In this document: in pieces, positions 1 through 11,798 of the stretch
Numbering within the stretch: the first letter of the stretch is position 1
How the letters are laid out: each line of letters starts with the position of its first letter
Assembly (NCBI GenBank): GCA_002917075.1
Contig: NTMA01000019.1
Span: forward strand, 62,001-126,000
From: Hawksworthiomyces lignivorus
Lineage: Eukaryota; Ascomycota; Sordariomycetes; Ophiostomatales; Ophiostomataceae
Direction: 5' to 3'
Length of the DNA stretch: 64,000 nucleotides
The notes under the pieces: generated by a model
What the model saw: only the letters and a program-made list of their open reading frames with translations
What the model was told of the DNA's origin: nothing
Database searches by the model: none
Program-made: the position numbers and the translations under genes

Positions 1-490
1 CCAGCGGCAGGAACGTTGGCACCGTCTCACGGAACCCCGGCAGAGGCCTACCAACCAATCTCCCCGGTGGGTCGGTAGAGATGTGGCCAGGGCCCACCGA
101 CACCTCACCAAAGCCGAAAGCAGTCTTCTGACACAGGTGCGTACGGGCCACATCGGCCTGACGGCGCACCTCCACTGCATACACAAAAACCGAGACTCCC
201 CTCTGCGCCTGCGGCGCGGAGGAGACCCCGGAGCACGTAATACTACACTGCCCCGATACGGCAGGAAAACCCCCGGTATGGTCCCAGACTCCGGCTGACC
301 TGAATCACCGCCTGAATACGGGAGGGCCGGCGGCCCGTCCCGTACTACGGTGACTCAAACAGAGCGGGCGCATACCAGCGTATAACTTGGCAGGCAAACT
401 CGAGGAGGATACGTCACAGGCGTAGCCCTGCTCACCACTACTGTAATTCCCTTTGTTTAACCACTACCACCACTACTACTACTACTACTC
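1..490 (+). mobile_element. 3' end of a degenerate Tad/I-type LINE
   Basis: This is the last part of a non-LTR retrotransposon ORF2. A reading frame from about base 83 carries the TGHIGL-type block that precedes the C-terminal zinc knuckle of fungal LINE reverse transcriptases. A one-base shift near base 203 then moves the frame to a second block with Cys codons at 204 and 210, His at 234 and 246 and Cys at 249, which is the CxCG...EHV..HC knuckle. The tail ends in an ACT microsatellite, a common LINE 3' feature. The frameshift makes it a relic. The left part lies outside the window. Confidence 0.75.
462..489 (+). repeat. ACT/ACC trinucleotide microsatellite
   Basis: A run of about nine ACT or ACC triplets at the 3' end of the LINE relic. 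It probably serves as the simple-repeat tail of that element. Confidence 0.7.
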
Positions 491-1723
491 AGACTGTCTC
501 ATTTTGTACAATAATATCTTTATTTAATTAGGCGGTGGTTTCTGCCCCAGAGGGTTCCACCTAGAATAGACGTAAATAGTCAGGATTGGCTAATAAATAC
601 GATTAAACTCTAGCATAGATTCAAGCATAGATTCATAATCGTCGCTACCCTGGCTTCGGTACTTAAGCCGGCTCAAACAATTATGGAAGGTACTGTCAAA
701 GTCCATCTATACAACATTGTTGAATTTCTTGTAAAACTCCGGCCACTTTGGAACGATGTCTGTTATGAACCAGAATGCCTATTCCTTAGAGTTTTGCACC
801 GACTAACAATCTTGCAATATTCCGTTTTGACGAAGTTTGGACTAAAGACTCAAATTGGTTCTTGAATGAGCAAGCTACTAAATCATATTACAAGCATTTT
901 TTTTTTTATATTTCTGTACCAATGATGCTAGAGAGAGATCAAGTCTTGTGAGTGATATAAATTTCATAATCCGTCCTGTTACTTGGTAGGTGGGGAATAA
1001 GCAGTACTTTGCTTAGAGAGTTACACTGTAACGCCACCCCTCTCACGAAATCATTGAGCCTGCCTATAGTATGGGACGACGAAGACTTAAAAACTAGGGC
1101 TGAGGAGGGCTGGGATACTCTAAAACAGTCTACTATTAACAACTGGGTTGATGAGATTCCTACAATTTTAAAGCAGGTAGCTGATTCATATCAATTAGCT
1201 GGTAGAATGTCAGGATATTAGTTAGAAATAGAAGGAGTGAGAAAGGTGTGGGTGGATTATAGAGGCTTAATGATTTCGTGAGGGTGGTGAACGCGTAGTC
1301 CTAATTACTTCGACAACAAGCTGACAAAGCAAATAGGAGAGCGTGTATTAGGTTGTAGGTACGTTACTGACACGAATTTAGAGAAGGACATTGATTTCAA
1401 TGAAGAAATTAGCCCTCATGATAATAAACCAGAAGAATATTTGTGCTTCGCTCTCTCACCAGCATTATTTCTACGGCCAATTGGTCGATCCTTTCATAAG
1501 ATGACGCCACCGCCATCAATGCGAGATCTACGCTGCATGTGTGAATAAGGAATATATAAACAAGCCGGCTGCTCAACAATAGATATAAATTTCAAAAGAC
1601 GGTATATTCCAATGGTCATAGGAAGCCTTCAGAAAGGAAGAAATACATGCGCAATTTTTATAATTAATAGAATTCTTAATTTTCAGTTCATTAAAATCAA
1701 CGAAAGAAGAAGACAAAAACTAA
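491..1723. other. Gene-poor AT-rich stretch with one transposase scrap
   Basis: Apart from the transposase-like scrap at 1009-1221 I see no supported gene. Short open frames, for example at 683-865, lack recognisable motifs and look like chance. The base composition is AT-rich with many TpA steps, compatible with RIP-mutated repeats. Confidence 0.5.
1009..1221 (+). mobile_element. Possible C-terminal scrap of a Tc1/mariner-type transposase
   Basis: The 70-residue frame contains a GWD-x6-TI-x6-IP-x3-K pattern and ends in GY. This resembles the last 40 residues of Tc1-like DDE transposases (W..l.q..i..li.s.p.rl.avi...G..t.Y). No catalytic DDE segment is visible upstream. It could be chance or part of another DDE family. 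Confidence 0.35.
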
Positions 1724-3228
1724 TTAAATATTTTTGATGATTTCCGGCAATAGTGCCTTGTTGTACTCCCATAAAACAGTTGCAAAGGGAGCTGAGAATG
1801 CCGCTCCCGTATACCACGTTGACCGGTGCCCTTGAAGCGCGACTTGCTTTTGGATCAAACCACTCTTCACAACTTCAGCGGTCAGGCGTGGGTGCATCTT
1901 CCCATGATCTGAAAACATAGGGAAACTAAGCTTTTCGGAACCATCTAACTTTTGAACTGTGCCAACGTCCATCATAGAACTGATAGTCCTGTTAATAAGA
2001 GCTTTTATACTATCGGTAGTATCATTCTCAGAGCCCACGGCCGTGAAACGGAATAGATCTTTGGTTCCGCCAATGTAGGCAACGCTGCCTAGTTGAGGAT
2101 AGATAGGGAAAACTGAATAGTTGAGCGATCCCGGATTGGATGTCCGATCCGAGTAAGATGTATTGATCTGTAGCGATGGGTGGCGCAAAATACCTGTATA
2201 CACCGTAGCATACGCAAATTTGTCAAAGACGGTCTTTTCAGTTTCGTCTATATCAAACGGCTGCAGATTTTCTGTTGTGGGCTGAAAGGCAATGAGCAGT
2301 CTCTTGGCCTCGATACAAATAACTTTTCCAGAGATGTTGATCGTTTCTAGATGAATTTTTGAGTCCTCTCGTTTTGCTTTGGCCACAGTAGTCGAGTAGA
2401 GGACGTCACTGCCCAAAAGGTTGGCGACGCTCTCAAATAGATCGTAGAGACGCCCTGAGGCTGGCACTGCTGCTCTTGCTGTTCCTAAGAGCGCCTCCAC
2501 CATGGGATTTGTCGATGCTTGCATCACCCACATGGTCGAGACTGACATTGTATCACCAAGTCCCTGGACAGTGGCGTCCCAGATCTGAGGTACAGCCGCC
2601 TCGATTTTGTATTTTGCCACAAACTGCCCAAAAGGCATTAGCAAATCTCCAGGAATGTCTTCCGGTAGAGGAAACTTGGTATAATCGGGCAGGAGAAATT
2701 CTTTGTATTTATCTAAGACTCCAAGAAAGATGCCCAGAGCTGCCTGCTTGTCCGCGTCGGGAGGTGCAGTGTAGTCTTTAACAGCCATTCCTGATTTGAA
2801 ATCGATAAACTTGGCTGTGTTAGCCGTGAATTGCATTGAACCGCTAGTTGAGACATTCATGCGTGTTGGGAAGTCGTAAGCATCTTTGTACTGCATCCAG
2901 GCTTGCACGCCGACATTGACCGTCTTGTTTGTAGCTGGATCGACGTAGTAGTTCGTATGACCGCCCTTTGACTGCGTAAGTATTGGACTTGCAAATGAGT
3001 TCGGAATTTGAGGAAGTAAATACTAACTAGCCGATTGTTCTTTTCGATCAAAAGAACGCTCTTGCCCTCGTCTCGTAACCACACCGCGGCATGAGCTCCG
3101 GACGCCCCACCCCCAGCGATGACAACCTCACGAGATAAGGTCTGGCTGCAATTTTCCAACTGTGCTGTGGCTACTTCGTAGAAAGTGGTCACTATACACA
3201 AAACACTCACAGTAATATGCATTTCCAC
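1724..3228 (-). CDS. Secreted FAD-dependent amine-oxidase-like oxidoreductase (cyclopiazonate-dehydrogenase-like)
   Basis: Two exons, 3228-3028 and 2971-1724, joined across a 56-nt intron (3027-2972) in phase 0, give 482 residues. The N-terminus is a likely signal peptide. It is followed by an FAD-binding Rossmann motif (VIAGGGASGAHAA, about residues 36-48) and a dinucleotide-binding acidic end (LLIEKNN). After the join comes GGHTNYYVDP, then NVGVQ, as in fungal flavoproteins related to beta-cyclopiazonate dehydrogenase. Such enzymes oxidise amines or indole alkaloids in secondary metabolism. No biosynthetic partner sits next to it here, so the substrate is unknown. It is flanked by transposon relics on the left and gene-poor DNA on the right. 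The frame is intact. Confidence is high for the flavoprotein fold and moderate for the subfamily. Confidence 0.8.
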
Positions 3229-6000
3229 GGTCTGATCGTCCTGAGGCTTGATATGTAGTTAACAATAAGTATTGCATATCATGTATAACGAAATTTTAAA
3301 GGTCGAGATTCTAGATAAAGCGGAGATAGAGGGAATAAGCCTTAGTTACAAATTGAGCAGCCTTGAGCATTTATACATTAATCATTTAATCCCCACTGAT
3401 CTTTCTTCTGAAAGATCACCTGCTTGGTATTCACAGTTGTTTTTAAATTTCGGAGATGGATTCCGTCAATCCCAATGCTTTATAGACAAGAAAACAAAAG
3501 AGCGGGTTGGATAATTCTTTGAGCGCGATCCTCAAGGATTTACTGATTTCATTCCGGCTATTCCTTCGGTAAATTTCTAGAACTGGTGCTTATCATTTAC
3601 AAGAATGCTTGGGTATCAATCACGTAATGGCTCACTGCACCTGATAACTGTTGGATATGTATGGTAATCTAGAGCATCTCGTTTTAAATGCCTGTTTATT
3701 TAATACTACCATAACAATAGTATTCAAGTCTTTAGTTTTCTCTATCTTTTAACCTTGACTGTGTTTTGTCATTGATTCTGTTAGCACCGATGATATTAAT
3801 TTATGGACGTGCACTAACCTTTCACCACTCATAATATGTCTAGTTGTTTCTCTTGTCGATGAGACAGACTCTTATCTTGGAAACAATAATATCAAGGCGC
3901 GTTGGAAATAGTAGATAATTTCTCTTAACACCGCTGCAAAGTGTCTCTACTTACCATAGGTATTGTAAAAATCGTTATAACACTGCGTCGTTCTCTTAGT
4001 GGTTTCTCTTCGAAGCAAATGACGACGCCCACACTCGAGCGTAGTAATCATTCAACGTAATATTCATAGCAGACATTTGTCTAAACATACTCATACTCGA
4101 ACTTCACTCAAAAACTTGGTAATATAGAGAGATTGAATAAACCCATAACTGAAAATGAACATTGGCAAGTAATGAACAGGATGAGCAACAAGCCTTGGCT
4201 CGCTTGATTATCTCTGTCTATTAATGCTTTTGGTTTCGTTATTTATTTATATTCACATCATTCAAACTACATGTATTATTTCATTCTTCATAGAATACTG
4301 ATTCTAAATATAGACTTCTAATATATAGGGGTGAACTTATTTTATTTCTCCGTTTACCGTAAACCATGTCAAATTATAGTTAGGCAGTTGATTTATCCTA
4401 TGTTCTTGTATGTTCAATTCAGAGCTACAGCTACCGTTAACTCTGTAGTAGGGAACTGCCTTATCAGTACATGCAGATTGCCTTAGATCCCTATCCAATC
4501 TTCCGGGAAATAGATATGCTTGTACGTCAACTTGGGTTGTAGAGGTAAACATTCAAATTTACCAAATTCTTGATTTTATAACTACTCATGTGGAGTAATG
4601 TATTCAAGTCCGGTTTAGTATAGTACAGATAGTTACCCAGAAAGGACGCCAAAAAACCACGGCCAGAGTAACCAACTTTATACCTAACGACGATATTTAT
4701 TACCTATATGTTTACGCGACAGAAGAAACGCCTTGTTTATTACCAGTATTGCCAATTGTGAATGATAAAGGCGAGTTTGACGGTTCTCAGATGCTATTAA
4801 TGACCACCACAAAGTTATGAAAAAGACAAATCTTATAGAAGCCAGTTGCTGATATAGGCGCGTAATTGTAGCAAATTTTGCAGATTCATCAATTATCATC
4901 TGGGCAGTTAGTGAGGTTAGTTATGGATGTGCTGGAGCTTACCATGAGCTTCTAGTTGGCAGATAACAGCTATGTTGACTTATAAGAAACGCCAGTTACA
5001 TGTAGGGGAGGTTAGCCCATGTAGACTTTAGCATGGTTAGTGTGAGACCTGTTTGAACAAAAATCGTTGTCCGTCTATTATAGCTGCTCTTATAATATAT
5101 CTCTAGAGTGTCAAGCTGTTAAATAAAAGTTGCCGGTTGCTTTTTTACATATTCAACAAGTACGACATAGACGATAGTACTGTTAGAGAGTTCAAGTCCG
5201 ATACAGAGCGAGAAGCCATCACAGAGCGAGAAATAAATACAGAGCTTGAATCTAATAAGGGGCTCAACGTATATGCAGAAAGTGAAAGCGAAACCGAGCG
5301 TGAGTAAGCAATATTTTCTTTTCACCTGGACAAAATCTCGATATACCAAACAGTAGATATAGCTTCAGCATTAGTGTCCATTTTTAATAGCTATCTGAGT
5401 AGAAGCCGACGGATCTCAGTAAGCCGGTCGATAGTTGAAGCATGCTACTGAAAACACTACCTTTTTATATAATAATGAGTTATAATATAAAAGAACAAAT
5501 TTGTTAAAAAAGTGCGGAACTGCTACTATATACCTTTTCTCGTATCTAAGGTACTAGCTGAGTTATAGGTGCTGTTACAAGTGTCCAAGGGGACTGATCC
5601 TTTTTGTAAGCAGTACTCAACACTACCTAATCTTGACACGGCCAAGTAGAATCTGGCCTGTGACGGAACATAGAAAATGCGAGCTTTTGGACTACAAGTC
5701 GCTGTTAGAACTGATTTCTCAGTAGAATGCGGGGTTTGTTCTAAGTATGTAGTTGCTGTGTCTGCAGGTCACGGCACTTGATGAAAGCTGATGTCAGGCA
5801 CGCTAGTCCGCTAACGCAACCGCAGCCATGGATGACAACATCGGGATCAGGTATACTAAACTGACATAAACGATTAGGTGGGTTGCAATGCGCCAAAATC
5901 AGAGTACTGACGCCACCATAGACCTCTATTATTATTCGTATCGTTAATTCAATACTATCGTGTGAATAAAAAAGCTCTGTTGCTGGTCTATTTTTTCTTC
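3229..6000. other. 2.7-kb AT-rich gene-poor region
   Basis: No supported gene. Short open frames occur on both strands (for example 3272-3514 and 4337-4552) but have no motif I recognise. Around 5160-5308 the plus strand encodes an acidic, repetitive TERE/SESE-rich peptide preceded by no clear start; it may be a fragment of a decayed coding region. TpA-rich composition suggests mutated repeats. Confidence 0.5.
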
Positions 6001-8410
6001 ATGGAGCTGCGAGTTGACCACAAACACAAATATCCGCGGGCGTCTGTGAATGCTGGTGACATCAACGATATTGATAGTGTGGATGATCCTGCTACAGAGC
6101 CATCGTCTCACTATTCTATAGCGATTATGGGCGATCGCTGTCGATTTCCTTACCGCGGGCATAACCACGATAACCTCCGTGATGATCCGGACCTTGAGAC
6201 TGAGCCGATTCTGACGAGACGCCGCGGCAGCTCAGACTCAATTATAGCAGAAGAGGCGGATAATCTCCACTCCAACACGACCAAAAAGTCGTGGAAAGGC
6301 TACATCTGGGACACTTGGGACCTACCGCCCGACCAGCGTAACCTGCTCTTCAAAGTCGATGCCTTCGTGCTTACCTTCTCGTCGATCGGCTACTTCCTCA
6401 AGAACCTTGATCAAACCAATGTCTACAACGCCTTCCTTAGCGGCATGAAGGAGGAGCTTGATATGTATGGAAATGAGCTTGTGACGAGTAGGTATACAAT
6501 TCAAGAGAGGATGAGAGTTAAGAAACTTGAAGTAATACAAATCAAGCTGAATATGAACTGGTTTCTTCAGGTACTTCCATCTGGACCGTCGGCTACGTCA
6601 TCGGTCAGATCCCATCCAATATCTTGCTAACTCGCGTATCGTCGCGTTGGGTTATCCCATCTCTCGAGCTTGGCTGGGGCATCGCCACCGTATGCGCCGC
6701 GTTCGTAAAGTCATACCATGCGTTGTACTTTCTCCGCTTCTTCGTCGGCTTTTTTGAGTCGGGCTTTTACCCCGGCATTCACTATATGTTAGGTTCATGG
6801 TACACACCGCAGGAGATAGGTAAACGGGCTATGATCTTCTGGCTCTCTGGCTCTATCGGGAAACTTTTCAGTGGCTTCCTCCAAGCAGTTGCATATGAAA
6901 ACCTCGACAACGTAAATGGTCTTTCTGGCTGTGCGTGTCTGGCTTCCAAACTTGTCGTATCATTACTGTCTAGCTAACTAGGTCTGTTCTCTGTAGGGCG
7001 TTGGCTTTTTATTGTTGATGGTTCGTCTTATTCCAGTTAACGTATTAATCATTAAGAGCAGTGCTTGGTTACTTACTGACAGTCTGTAGGACTCATCACG
7101 TTACCTCTGGCCTTGCTCGGCTTTGCCTTCTTCCCTAACCTTCCCCAGAGCGGCAATAAAACTTGGTGGATCACAGAAGAAGAGCGACAGCTTTCCGTCG
7201 ACCGTATGAACGCAATTGGACGTGCGGGAAAGCAACCATGGACAAGGGAGAAGCTCGGTCGTATCTTCCGGAGCTGGCATACTTACCTACTGCGTAAGTT
7301 ACAGTACCTAGCTTTCCATATCCAGTATCTGGCCTATACCTCTACCAGACCAGACTAGCATGATTCTTTACCTGCTAACAAAACAGCTCTCCTCTATATT
7401 GTTTGGAACAATGGTGGTTATCAGAATGCCATGGGATATTGGCTGAAGAGCTTTAACGAAGAGCCTTATCCTGTCCCAGGCGTCCATTTCACTGTAGCTC
7501 AAATTAACAACTGTAAGATACCCTTCTAGCCGCAGCCATTGATAACTATGATTCTCTAACAATAATATATTTCTAGTACCCCTCATTTCTACAGGGATCT
7601 TCATCGTCATGGCCTTCATTTGGGGCTGGGTCTCAGATGCTATCAACGGCGCCCGCTGGCCTTTCATTTATTTAGGAGCCGTTATCCATGTTTGTCCACC
7701 CCGACAATAACAATATATTACGTAATCGCTGACATGCTTTGCTTAGTTCTTCTTTGCCGCAGTTCTCTTGAGAATGCCGCTTTACTCGAATATTGAGGCA
7801 CGGAAATGGGTCTACTGGTTTAGCGACATTGGTGTACGTTTCTTATGTTTGGATTACTGCCTTCTACGTTAACGAATTATAAGTTGACATAGATGTTATC
7901 ATACAGGGTGGAGCTGGGCCGCTCATTCTCATATGGATCAACGAGATATGCTCAGCGGACACTGAGAAGAGGGCACTTCTCGTCGCCACAGCAAATGACT
8001 TGGCATATGTCCTCCAAGCAATCGTATGTTACGAAAAGCATCCTTCCTACGTTTAGCAAGATTTTGTTATAATTTTTACCACATTGAACTATGTCAGCAA
8101 GTATGGGATGCTAACTGCAAATGGGGTAGGCACCAAATTTTGTCTGGAAGACGACTGACTTCCCGGCAGCGAAGAGAGGGTACACATGGTCGATTCTTTT
8201 TCAGTTTCTTCTAGGTAACATCGCCGAAGGCCTTTAACCCAACATCCTTTACATCTCCAGAACTAACAAAGATTTTAAGTTGTCGTCACTGCAACAATAC
8301 AAGTCATGATCTGGCTTGATAAGAAGAAAGAGGCCGAAGTTCGTCGAGCGAAATATGCAAAATGGCAGCCCAAGCCGCTCCCCTATACAGACTCGCCTGT
8401 ACACGAGTGA
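6001..8410 (+). CDS. MFS transporter, allantoate/pantothenate permease (Dal5/Liz1) type
   Basis: A proton-linked plasma-membrane permease for small organic anions. The upstream frame opens at a GTG, so the first ATG at 6001 is the likely start. Ten exons: 6001-6487, 6571-6930, 6997-7020, 7090-7293, 7387-7512, 7577-7689, 7747-7833, 7907-8023, 8130-8214, 8280-8410. All introns are GT-AG, 57-106 nt. Joined, it matches the family closely: a hydrophilic N-terminus, WDTWDLPPDQR before TM1, NLDQTNV, GYVIGQIPSN, the RFFVGFFESGFYPG segment of TM4, FFPNLPQSG, and a KWQPKPL tail. The frame is intact from end to end. Substrates in this family include allantoate, ureidosuccinate, pantothenate and nicotinate; which applies here cannot be told. 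Neighbours do not form an obvious operon-like pathway. Confidence 0.9.
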
Positions 8411-8905
8411 AAGGGATAGAATTATCATCATAATTTATCCGCGTCTTTGAGAAGATAGGAGGGAGCGTACTTTTTTTTCCTCTGGGGCCGTAATCGGGTC
8501 TGCTTCTAGGTGGGAATTTGGTATTCAGCTATTCGTGACGGAGTAATACGGAAAGATGCTGTAAAGAAGCAGCGACGTAATGTCCAGTTGTAATTCAATC
8601 GCCTACTTTTAGCACGAAGCATATCGGTCAAGACAATTAACTGGGAAACATGGTTTTCTCTATAGATTCATAGAAGGAGTCTTTATTTATTGATGCCACA
8701 AATTTCTAATAGATTAAAAACTACTGGCGTGACGGCTGGTATCTTTGAATTTCAGTACCATAAGAGTTGCCTTATCTTTTACATTCTTTGCTTACACAAA
8801 TCAAGACATCTTCTAGACTTTTAGTTGTTTCTTACTGAGCCCAAGTACGTTAGAAAGTCAAGCGTCTCCATTTCGAGAAAGCAGTGAGGGCTTCTCGCAT
8901 GCTAG

Positions 8906-9113
8906 TGTTGGTTGTCAAGCCAGTTTGAGTAGAGCCATTGATTAGGAGAGGCCAAAAGGATATCCTAGAGTGAGGCAGGGCGAGGAGCCCTCTCTATATA
9001 GTGCTATATACAATGTATGACCACGATATTCAAGTGATAGGCATACGGTATCAACCTACAGGCATAGTATTATATAAGCACTACGAAACATTGGTCATTT
9101 CAGTCTGTCAACA
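8906..9113 (+). mobile_element. Candidate solo LTR (Copia-like)
   Basis: The segment begins TGTTGG and ends TCAACA, the usual inverted TG...CA termini, and has TATATA/TATAAG boxes inside. The sequence after the right end (ATGCATT) resembles that after a second candidate near 41861. A clean 5-bp target duplication is not visible (GCTAG versus ATGCA), and no internal retrotransposon genes are nearby. Confidence 0.4.
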
Positions 9114-9330
9114 ATGCATTTTACTCCCTTAGCAAACTGTACAGTACCTACATTTCGGCCGAGAGGTGGGGGCTTTTCGCTGGAGAGCCTATTCATTGGC
9201 TCAAATCAATCTCGTGTTCTCCCAGGTCCCGTCCAAGCATTAGAATACTGTCGCCGAGTGCGTAGGCCTGTTGATTTTGGCCAATCAGGTTAAAGTATTA
9301 TTGGAGCCCGAGGCAACAGTTCGTATAGGT

Positions 9331-9358
9331 ACCTACCTAGGAAGGTACCTAGGTAGGT
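9331..9358. repeat. Inverted repeat of CCTAGGTAGG type
   Basis: Perfect 11-bp arms (9331-9341 and 9348-9358) around a 6-nt spacer that itself contains GGTA. The same TAGGTAGG words recur inside, so several alternative hairpins are possible. Confidence 0.75.
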
Positions 9359-9693
9359 ATAGACGTACATATTCTATATTAGCTAATAAATATGATTAAA
9401 TCAATCTCGTCAATTTTCAAATCCATTAGTACTGTAATGCTCAGTTATATCTTCATTTTGTTAACGATACAGAAGTGCAGAGAATTAAATAACGGAAGAT
9501 TTTAAATATGAGAACACCAAATTTGTCGAGTGTCGCACGTCTAGTGTGGCAAAATGCTATAGCTCGGCATTTTCGTTTATTTATACTCCCATACCCGGAA
9601 GCTCAGTTAGCCCTGTTACACTTAGTCAGCTGTGTTCTATCTTATATCGAGTACTTGCTACATAGTGAAGTTCTTAAATGGCAAATAGAGAAA

Positions 9694-11127
9694 TCACAGC
9701 TTACATCCATCAATGTCTTCGTCAATAGTGCTCGCTTTAATACATTCGGCCGCTTTCTCAGGAGCCTGGGTTTCTAGACTTTTGCACACATCACCGAAGC
9801 AACGGTTATCCATTGCGCGCTGGAGGGCGTCTCCTTTCCACCCAAAGCTAATAATATTAGCTAATGTTAGTTTAATGGCTTGCAAGTTACTTACACATAA
9901 TCTCCATGTTGAGAATACCCGTCTCTGTTTAAAGGTTAGTATGTTTCTGGGTCTTCGGAGGGCAGAGGGTGAATATAGCCGTTATGGTGGTGGGTTTGAT
10001 ACTAAAATGACATGCTAGGTAAACGTGTGGACAGAAAATACATAAAATACAACTTACTCGTCCCCAGTACTCCAGACAAAAGGCTGCTGCGATTTATCCT
10101 CAGGCCATAAGTCCGGATCATTGAATGGTGTTGTCTGTAGGCAATGATATTAGTGTTGACGAGTGACAACTTCGTATGGAACAACCACATTTGGCATTTC
10201 CAACTGAGCAACAAATGGATTTCATAAGTTACTCACGTCCCATATAACCTCGTACATGACTTGTGGGATTCTGACGGGATGGCTATCTGGACAAGTGCCT
10301 CCGTCGTAATCAAAGTTGTCCGTTATCGAGCCTTTCACTGGATATGCAATGTGGCTCTTATGGTCTGCACTGTCCAAATTAACGCCATCCCAACAAGTGG
10401 GAAACGTAATAACACTTCTGATTCCTCCGTCGCAAAACTTCTTGGGCAATGTAACGCTGTCGGGAGGAGCACAATTCAGATTATTATTATCCCCACTCTT
10501 GGGCATGCACCGATGACATACTTTCGGGTCAACTTTCCCTTCTTTTGCAGGACCTCGGAGACTGGCGTCACCGACAAGCATTCGGAACCCGGGTTTAAAG
10601 GCCATCGTCTTGTTTGTTCCTAATGGAGGGATGTAATAGACTGTTACGCCACCTTTGCCTTTCAGTCCCTCGCTTGGCTTTTGCGGGACTCGTTTGTAGG
10701 TTCCATTTCTAGCTCGGAAATATAGAACGGCCGTCCAGTAATTAGAAAAGTCTTCAGAAAATGTACAAGATGTACAGCTCGATTTTGTAACAAGATCGTG
10801 CGTCTCGTGATTCATGGATGCGTTGAAAGAATCACCGCCCACAATTTGGTGGAGATGAGGAGATGGGATCAAACCTGGATTGACGAGCGGATCCAGACGC
10901 TCGACAACTAATTGTGAGCATTCAAATCGAAGCATAGGCGGTATATTTGCTGTCGAGGGGTCAAATGGGCCTGGGTCCTGGCAAGAGGCTCGGCCCACTT
11001 GATCTAAGAGGCTAGCCAAGCCGAGGATGAGAATTTTCCACAGCGGCATCCTAGATACTGAATGTGTGACGAGAGTCGAGTGACTTGCATTGCGAGGAAA
11101 AAGGATTGGAAACAACAGTATGGACAT
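9694..11127 (-). CDS. DUF1996 secreted protein
   Basis: Four exons on the minus strand (11127-10237, 10134-10058, 9924-9895, 9847-9694) with GT-AG introns of 102, 133 and 47 nt give 383 residues. Landmarks of the fungal DUF1996 family are present in order: LRFECSQLVVERLDPLVNPG, PHLHQIVGG, the CTSCTFSEDFSNYWTA block, VTVYY, then DPDLWPED, QHGDY|VFGWKGDALQRA and a Cys-rich C-terminus ending in EDIDGCKL. A signal peptide starts either at 11127 or, more convincingly, at the internal Met at 11049 (MPLWKILILGLA). The tiny 30-nt third exon is supported because the join restores HGDYVFGWKGD. The function of DUF1996 is unknown; members are secreted or wall-associated, often beside WSC domains. No WSC domain is visible here. 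Confidence 0.9.
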
Positions 11128-11798
11128 TAACCCATAGCTCTTAAATACTTTTAGCTCTTACCACTTCCAATGCCACCCAAAGTCTCATAAAACATATATA
11201 TTGACATGCCGAATTCTTATATATCAGATCGGGTAGCAGATTTAGGCGCCAGTGTATGTTGCAAGCCCCCCAGCGAATTATATTTCGACTATGCCGGCGA
11301 TTGGTGCCTCTTGTGTGGAACGGAAATCCCATATTGAGAACGGCTAAAATCATACTTCCGGCTTAATTAATGCTAGTTATTGACTCCCAGAGACACCTGA
11401 TAGCTTCCTATCAGCTGTAAATGGTGTCAGTTGGACTAGCACTAATATATATCAATGATTTCAAGGCATCGTAATATTAACGACAAAGTAGGTACTTGCA
11501 GTTCACCCTATCTTTAAATTGCTTACATGCTATTTGAAGATGCTATAATATTACCATGTTTAGCAATACCACTTCCTTTTACCCTACTTTACACTTAATA
11601 GGCAATTTTCTTCGATTTTTGAACTAACTTGCCTACGTGTATAAACGCAATCAGTCTCACGTCTGCTGCATATTTATAAGGCTATCAGCAACCTTTATTC
11701 TTCTCTCCTATTTTGTGATTTCATCTATTTGCCTAACGCAGGTCTTGACATATATATCAAATCCTTGTTTAGCACAGCCACTCCCCAAAACAGCTGCG
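11128..11798. other. Divergent intergenic region
   Basis: Separates the DUF1996 gene (minus) from the MFS pseudogene (plus). AT-rich. No motif stands out. Confidence 0.4.

Larger units (their letters stand above)
8411..9693. other. Intergenic region with a solo-LTR candidate and a palindrome
   Basis: No gene is supported. It holds the 208-bp LTR-like segment at 8906-9113 and the inverted repeat at 9331-9358. The open frame at 9508-9777 has no recognisable motif. Confidence 0.5.

Noticed and set aside
3272..3514. 80-codon ORF after the amine-oxidase-like gene
   Set aside because: No motif and no continuation through plausible introns; downstream frames are full of stops.
5962..6000. Extended N-terminus of the Dal5-like permease
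   Set aside because: The extension starts at GTG; the first ATG is at 6001, which fits a eukaryotic start.
9508..9777. Plus-strand ORF of 89 codons
   Set aside because: No motif; its 3' part is antisense to the last exon of the DUF1996 gene.
10261..10623. Plus-strand ORF inside the DUF1996 gene
   Set aside because: Antisense shadow; the minus strand carries the conserved DUF1996 blocks.
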